A stretch of 47,983 bases of DNA from Bolinopsis microptera (Eukaryota > Ctenophora > Tentaculata > Lobata > Bolinopsidae): the NCBI RefSeq assembly GCF_026151205.1, contig NW_026971800.1, forward strand, positions 1 through 47,983, in the 5' to 3' direction. Below the pieces are notes generated by a model. The model searched no databases. It had not been told where the DNA came from and was given only the letters and a program-made list of their open reading frames with translations. The first letter of the stretch is position 1. Each line of letters begins with the position of its first letter. This document shows, in pieces, positions 42,360 to 47,983 of this stretch. A program made the translations under genes and the position numbers.

Positions 42360-43700
42360 ATTATATGATATCTAGAATAAACCCCGTGGTCAACAGGGGG
42401 GGAAGAAAGCTAATAGAGAATTTGTTTTGTTAGTGTAAGTTTTAAATACGAGGTCAAAAAAAAATATTCGGGTTTACTCAAAAAAACCGTGAGATTGAAC
42501 GAGCCGGAGTTTTAAAAATGTTTTGCTGGCCGGGCCGACATACCTAAACAACAAAACGTACTATTTCACAGACAAAAAACCGATTAATTAAAAATGGGCC
42601 GTTTGTTCGTTGTTTGTTTTTAACCATTCTGTTTTGGCAGCACCGTTTTTGTCAACGTTGCGTGTTTGTGTGCACAAAACCACCGGTTTGTTCTATTACT
42701 CGCTGAGGTTTACTATGCATCCTTTTGGGCTTTCTTGTAACCGGAAGGATTTGCACGTGGGCGGGTTCCGTTACAGGGGGGGTGGGGGAGCATTGGTTTA
42801 CAAAAACAAAAGGATTTAAAAATTTCTCTGTTAAATTTTTCATAAGTACTAGGAAAAAAAAAAAAAACCCGTGGGGTCCAACCGGGAGGAAGAGGATCTA
42901 CACTGAATAGATGATTTTTTTGCAGGGTCAGGTTTTTTCTTATTTCGTTGTCAAAGAAGTTATTTCATCCCCCCACCCAATTGTAAGCGATTTACAGCCG
43001 GATTAAAAAATGGTTGGCTCCGAAAAAAAGCTAGAGAAAGCCCAAAAAAATAAACAAAAACCGTTGTGTTGGATAATCTAACACTAAAATACCGATTAAA
43101 CAAAAAAATTTTCCGGTTTTCGCCAATCCATTGGCACGTTGGCCACGTTGGGGGCGTGTAATAAAAAAAATTTTCCCTCGTTACACCATGGTTTACTATT
43201 GCTTCTTTTTATTTTTTTCATCTAAAATTTGGCAACCGTGTGGGGGCGGGTGTGGGGCCAACGTACATACGAAGAACACATAAAAAAGGAGTTATTGTTA
43301 TTGTTGAAATTATTAGAGGGGGGACTAGGGTGAAAAAGCCCGTGGTAAAGTCTAGGGACCGAATGGCGATTGACAAGCCGATTGTTTTAAAATTTACAAA
43401 ATACACTTTGCCCCCCCCTCCTTTTAAAAAACACCAAGTGTTAATATTACCTCTCTCCATAAAAAAAAAACCGATACAAAAAGGGGGGACGTTATAAAAA
43501 ACAAATCTGTGTGGGGCACACGTTGCGAAATGTTGTGCATTTTTAAAAAACCCACCCGTTGCTATGGTATCCTTTTTTAGTTGTTTTTAAGTAAATTTTT
43601 CCCTATTTTTTCAATTATTAATTTTGGGGCAAGCCGTTGGGGGGGCGGTGGGCGTTAGCATTTACATTCTACAAAAATTAAATTCCTCTGAAATTTAGTT
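42360..43700. repeat. Degraded copies of the about 295-bp repeat
   Basis: Recognisable pieces: ACCCCGTGGTCAACAGGG and GAAGAAAGCTAATAG near 42380-42416, TTTGCACGTGGGCGGG near 42750, CCCGTGGGGTCCAACCGGG near 42870, and TACACCATGGTTTACTATTG near 43181. They are collinear with the unit at 31567-32450, with stretched homopolymers and indels. Confidence 0.65.
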
Positions 43701-46700
43701 AGAGATATATTTAGTGCGAAAACCCAACCTTCCGTTGTAGGGCGGGGGGAAAAAAAATCCATTAAAAGCGGCAATTCCACGGGCAGGGTTGTAGGAAGAG
43801 ACCAACTGGGAGTTTTACTTTTGTTGTGTTACGCTTGTTTCCAGGGGCCATCATGGTTTTTTTGCTGGATATTTTTTGGATTTTTGCGGATAAAGAATTA
43901 ATTAAGGTTTACTAGAAAAACTAAGGGGGTGGGAGGTGTTTTTAATGTGTGTGTTTTTAGAAATATAATTGATATTTAAAGTTGGGACTTAATTTCAAGG
44001 GGCAATCGATGATTTTGCCGGAAACTGTAATTCCAATTTACATAAAAATTCGGGGAAAAGGCGGAGGAGCAAATCAGGGTAGAACGGTCAACTTTCTATT
44101 AAAATTAAAATGGGTCTTACGCCTTTAAAGAGAAAAAAGGATAAAAACACTCATAGTATAGTTCTCACCTTTTGGGCAAAAGTCATGTGGCCCGTCTACA
44201 ATTCTTTTTTGCAGGGGTCGGGATTGGTAAAATAACTAAGATGAGCGCACATGGCCTAATTCAAACTATCAACCATTAAGTTTCAAATTCTTTAACGCCT
44301 TCCCACTTGAATTGTTACGCGTTTCTGGGAAAAGATTTGATTAGAGGATCAGATTTTTAATGTACTTTGGAGAGAATTATTTGGAAGGCGGATGACGCCA
44401 AGACGCACTCTCAAAAAAGGAGTTGTCGCCAGCCCGGGCTTAGGTTAAAAAAAATCCACACTATTCTTAATTATTTTATGAGGAGCGGAGTGACCGGATA
44501 ATATATTTAGATGTGTCTTTTTATCCTCGGGACCCATTTTAAACTGGGGGGGGGGGAATCACCACGGCAGGGGGGGGGGACAAAAGGGATTTCGCGATTA
44601 TTTTTTGGCACAGAATTTCGCGATAAGACCCGGGCGGTAATTTTAAACAGGGGCTTTTATACATTAAAAAAGGAAAACTATACAATTTAAAAATTTTGTC
44701 GGCGGGAGGGGGGAATGGGGCTGACCTCCAAAAATTATCCGGCGGATTTCAGTTAACGCGATTTGGCGCGGGGAAATCAATTTTTTCCCTGGGACACTCC
44801 ACCGGCATTCAACTTAGACCGGCGGATCACTTTTCCCGCAAAAACGCGCCGTAAAAAGGAATGATTTTCAAAAGGGGGATTTAACTTTTCATTGGGAGCC
44901 TAAGGGGAATAATGTGAAGGTTCGATACCTCTGCCACATGCTTTTTTAATGTCCTCCCAAAGGAATTCGCCAGGCATGAAAAAGTAATAGAGAAAAAAAA
45001 TTGGTGGCCGAAGGGAAATGGATGGTTTTTTAGGAGCTCCACTGCCAAAGGAAAGACTATTTGGGAACCCCCTCAAGTGGTAGAGTGGGGGTGGTATCCA
45101 AAAAAAACGGGGCGGAATTAAATTGGTAAAATAATTTTATTCAGATCCTCTTGGTGAGTTCTTGGGGGGGGGGAGAACCCCACTTTTAGTTTAGGTTTAT
45201 ACGGGGGTTTCATGCTGCGAGTATTGGGGATAAATAAGGTGTTTATTACTAAAATTTAAATAAAATTAATTTGTTAATTGTTTCCCACACAAATGTTTAA
45301 AAGTTGTAATTTACCACGGGATTATTCTTTATTCCTGTTGTTCTTCCTTAAAAGGTTATAAAAACCCCCACTCCCAACTATTAGCTTGGTGGGGCATTTT
45401 TACTATACATCGGGAATAGGTTTGGCAAATTATAGAAAAACCAACCTTGTTACTTGTCTCCTACGGAAATTATTTCCTTGTTAATGCCTTTGGGTTCCCG
45501 GTTTGTATAATGTCCGCCCAAATTTTCTTGATTGGGGGACAAGAAACTTTTTTAGCTAATGGCGCCTTTCTGGCTGACGGCTCAAAAACATAAAACTTTG
45601 GGATGTTGTAGTTTTGGGGGGTTGTGATTGGCCAAAATATTTTTGTATGTGATGGGTGATGGATGATTGAATTGGATTGTTTATATGACGCATGTTGGGA
45701 AAAAGTTTGTGGCCCCGAGTATAGGAAAAACAAAAGGGAGAAGTGATTTTAAACACGGGAAATTTTTTTTTTAAGCGTTTTCCTAGGGAAAAGTTTTTAA
45801 AAACTTACAAATACTTACAGGAGAGATATTCTTTCTGACTTCCTTATGGTGAAATTTGAAATAATAAATTAACAAACAATTTTCACAAGCTATAGTAAAT
45901 CCATCATTTTCACCCACCACCCTTTTTTGGGTTCTGAATTTCAAAAAAATCGTTAAGTGTGTTGTTTGTGGTCCCACTCGAAAAGTCACCTTCAATTTTG
46001 TTTTCGTCAAAATGGTTTTTTTTGTACCAAACTGAGGGATTTGGGGGAAATTTAAAGGATAAAACCACTTAATAAATATCGTCATTGAAAAATACTAATT
46101 CCCTTTGGTTCTAAATTAAAAAATGGGTTTTGGAAATAAAACCTGTTTTAAAGGTTTTTTTGCCCAATTTTTGTATCCCCCGTTTAGGGAAAATTGGGGG
46201 AAAAGGTTTCAATACCAATTTTGGACGGGTAAAAGGGTTTAAATGGTTTTTTTGGAAAAATATCTTTTCGTATAAAAATAATTGAAATGGTTTTTATTTT
46301 TGATTTAAAAGGGGCCCCAGTGCTTTATTAAAATTCCACCCAAAAAAAAATTCCTAAAAACCAAAACCGGGTGTAAAGTTTTAATCCGTTTTTTTGATTT
46401 TAAAAAAGATTTATTCAACCTCGGGAAATAGCGCAGTTCAAGGATCCACTAGACTCCTTTTCCATTTTTAATTAAGATCCATCCTCTGCAAAAACTTTGA
46501 GGGTTTCTTTTGGGGGCATTTCCCAACTTATTATAAATCCCTAAGGAAAAGTTTTTTTTTTTTTTAATTTGTGGAATAGTAAAATAGTTATGACCAAAAT
46601 GTTGAAAAAGTTAAATTTTAAAATTATTTATTCCCTAATTGATGGGGGCCTTTTCATTATCTTTTTCCACAAAAAAAGAAAAACAAAAAACGAAAGTCGG

Positions 46701-47983
46701 TCAAAAAACGTCGGGGAAAAAAAAAACCCCTTTTTTTTTAAAAAACCTTTAAATTTTTTTGAAAAATACATTTGTAGGGGAAAATTCCCCCCCCTTTCGG
46801 TTTGGGGGCCACCCCCTTCACAGGCAGTTAATTTCAGGAGAATAATAAAGCCCGGGATTCCTCCTTCTTCCACCTTTACAAACGGGGTATGGGGGGGTGG
46901 GGTATTATTCGGGGGCTAATTTCAGGGGGAAAAAAAGATTCCCCCAAATTTTTTTGATAAAATAGTTACTTTTTATTTATTTTGAGGGGGGGGCCAATGT
47001 GGGCTGTTTTTAAATTGCTCCAGTTTTGGACCCTCTGGACCCAATAAAAAAACAGCACCAGTTTTCCCCAAGTTTCTAGCATTTTATTTAGTTTTACTTT
47101 TTGTCAGTTACATTAAATTTCAAAATCAAACATTTTTTACTTCACATGTTTTTTTTAGAAGGGCCTTTTAATAAAAAAACAATTTAATTAATTTGTAAAA
47201 AATTTACCTCATTTAAAAAAAAATAACCAATTTACACTTAAATTTTTCAGGGGGCCAAAATTTGCAATATATAAATTTCCAAAAAAGTGTTTTAAAGTTT
47301 TTCTAGCAGGGAAAGTTTAAACTATCTGTGTTTTTCCACTTGAATTTTTATCCCGTTCCCAAGGTTTGGGCCCTGTTTTTGTCTTTCTGGGAAAAGGCTC
47401 GCATATCGCTTAAAAGTCAATCCCAAGCAATGCGGAATAAATTCAAATTTAAAGTAAAAAAGTAACAAAAATTTTAATAAATATGAAAACGTTTGAGATT
47501 GGAGGATTTTTCAGCAGCTGTTTTATTCAAACAAATTATTTTTAAAAACTTTTATTACCCCGTATTGTTTGAATAAGCATTTCCCCCCCATTTAAAAGCT
47601 TGGTTATCATCCTCCCCTTCCACCAATTCAATCCATGATTTTGTTTAACCATCAAGACTTAAAAAACCCCCGTCTTTTAAAGTTTTAAAAAAAACAAATT
47701 GATTTCAAAAAATTTCCAAATTGTTTTATTAAAAGGCCCTTTATTTTTCAGGGGAAAATTGCCCTCAAAAAAACTGGCTTAAAAAAGGAGGGGAAGCTCC
47801 ACAAAATTTTTGGGGGCCCTTTAATTTTTGGTTGTTTTCATAATTTGGTTGTTTAATTTCGTTAATTTTCGGGAAAAATTTAGGGACCAATTTACTATTT
47901 TTTACAATGTTCTCACAGGGGCCCCTTAAATGGCTTTTTCAATTTCTGGGTACAAAAATTTTTAAATTTTCCTATGACTGGGG

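Larger units (their letters stand above)
32675..47983. other. Low-quality, homopolymer-inflated sequence; no genes called
   Basis: Runs of G, C, A and T of five or more occur every few tens of bases, unlike the first 30 kb. Open frames are short, overlap on both strands and look like nothing known (Gly-, Lys- and Phe-rich composition). Where a repeat can be compared with a clean copy upstream, the differences are mainly homopolymer stretching: AGAAAACCCGTGGTCCACAG at about 32 kb against long A-runs with CCCGTGGGGTCC at about 42.85 kb. The best explanation is unpolished long-read consensus over collapsed or divergent repeats. I report no gene here. Real genes could be hidden by indels. Confidence 0.75.

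Overview
The window is nuclear DNA of a metazoan, most likely a marine invertebrate; I cannot place the phylum. The signs are a mitochondrial-type animal proline dehydrogenase, an endonuclease-type non-LTR retrotransposon with a PHD-finger ORF1, a Penelope-like fragment, AT-rich spacers, long satellites and many non-autonomous DNA transposons. There is no sign of bacterial gene organisation.

Layout. 1-4.99 kb holds the only gene-like stretch: a minisatellite (380-510), a stand-alone LINE-ORF1-like protein (607-1446), a possible 74-residue two-helix membrane ORF (1865-2089) and a proline dehydrogenase coding block without introns, broken by one frameshift near 2671-2695 (2165-3954). 4.99-14.3 kb is a CR1/L2-like LINE: ORF1 (4992-5963) and ORF2 (endonuclease plus reverse transcriptase). 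A 5,086-bp foldback element (7840-12925) has split ORF2 between RT motifs A and B and left a 6-bp target duplication, TTTAGA. The foldback element carries MITEs, a tRNA-like module and minisatellites, mirrored in its two arms of about 2.2 kb.

15.04-22.68 kb is mostly satellite: a 52-bp array (about 27.7 copies) ending at a perfect 56-bp palindrome, and a 119-bp array (about 40.7 copies) with two interleaved monomer subtypes. 23.6-26.5 kb is a repeat mosaic: a pogo/Tigger-like end, a Penelope-like RT fragment, a 178-bp tandem array cut by an 8-bp-TSD MITE and by a second inverted-repeat insert, and a (TCAGGG)n tract, all between two direct repeats of about 270 bp. 26.5-31.6 kb is mostly unannotatable, with a striking nested GC-rich palindrome at 28.8 kb, a broken retroelement polyprotein remnant at 29.4-29.95 kb, a 53-56-bp tandem repeat and a 300-bp G tract.

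From about 32.6 kb to the end the sequence changes character. Homopolymer runs are inflated everywhere, no family-like protein is readable, and degraded copies of the about 295-bp repeat at 31.57-32.45 kb reappear at 42-43.7 kb with stretched homopolymers. I read this as unpolished long-read sequence over repeats rather than biology, and I annotate no genes there.

No operon-like or pathway-level co-operation is visible. The only plausibly functional host gene is PRODH (proline catabolism), and even that is interrupted. The strongest biological story is the layered transposition history: a LINE hit by a foldback transposon that was itself built from older nested elements.
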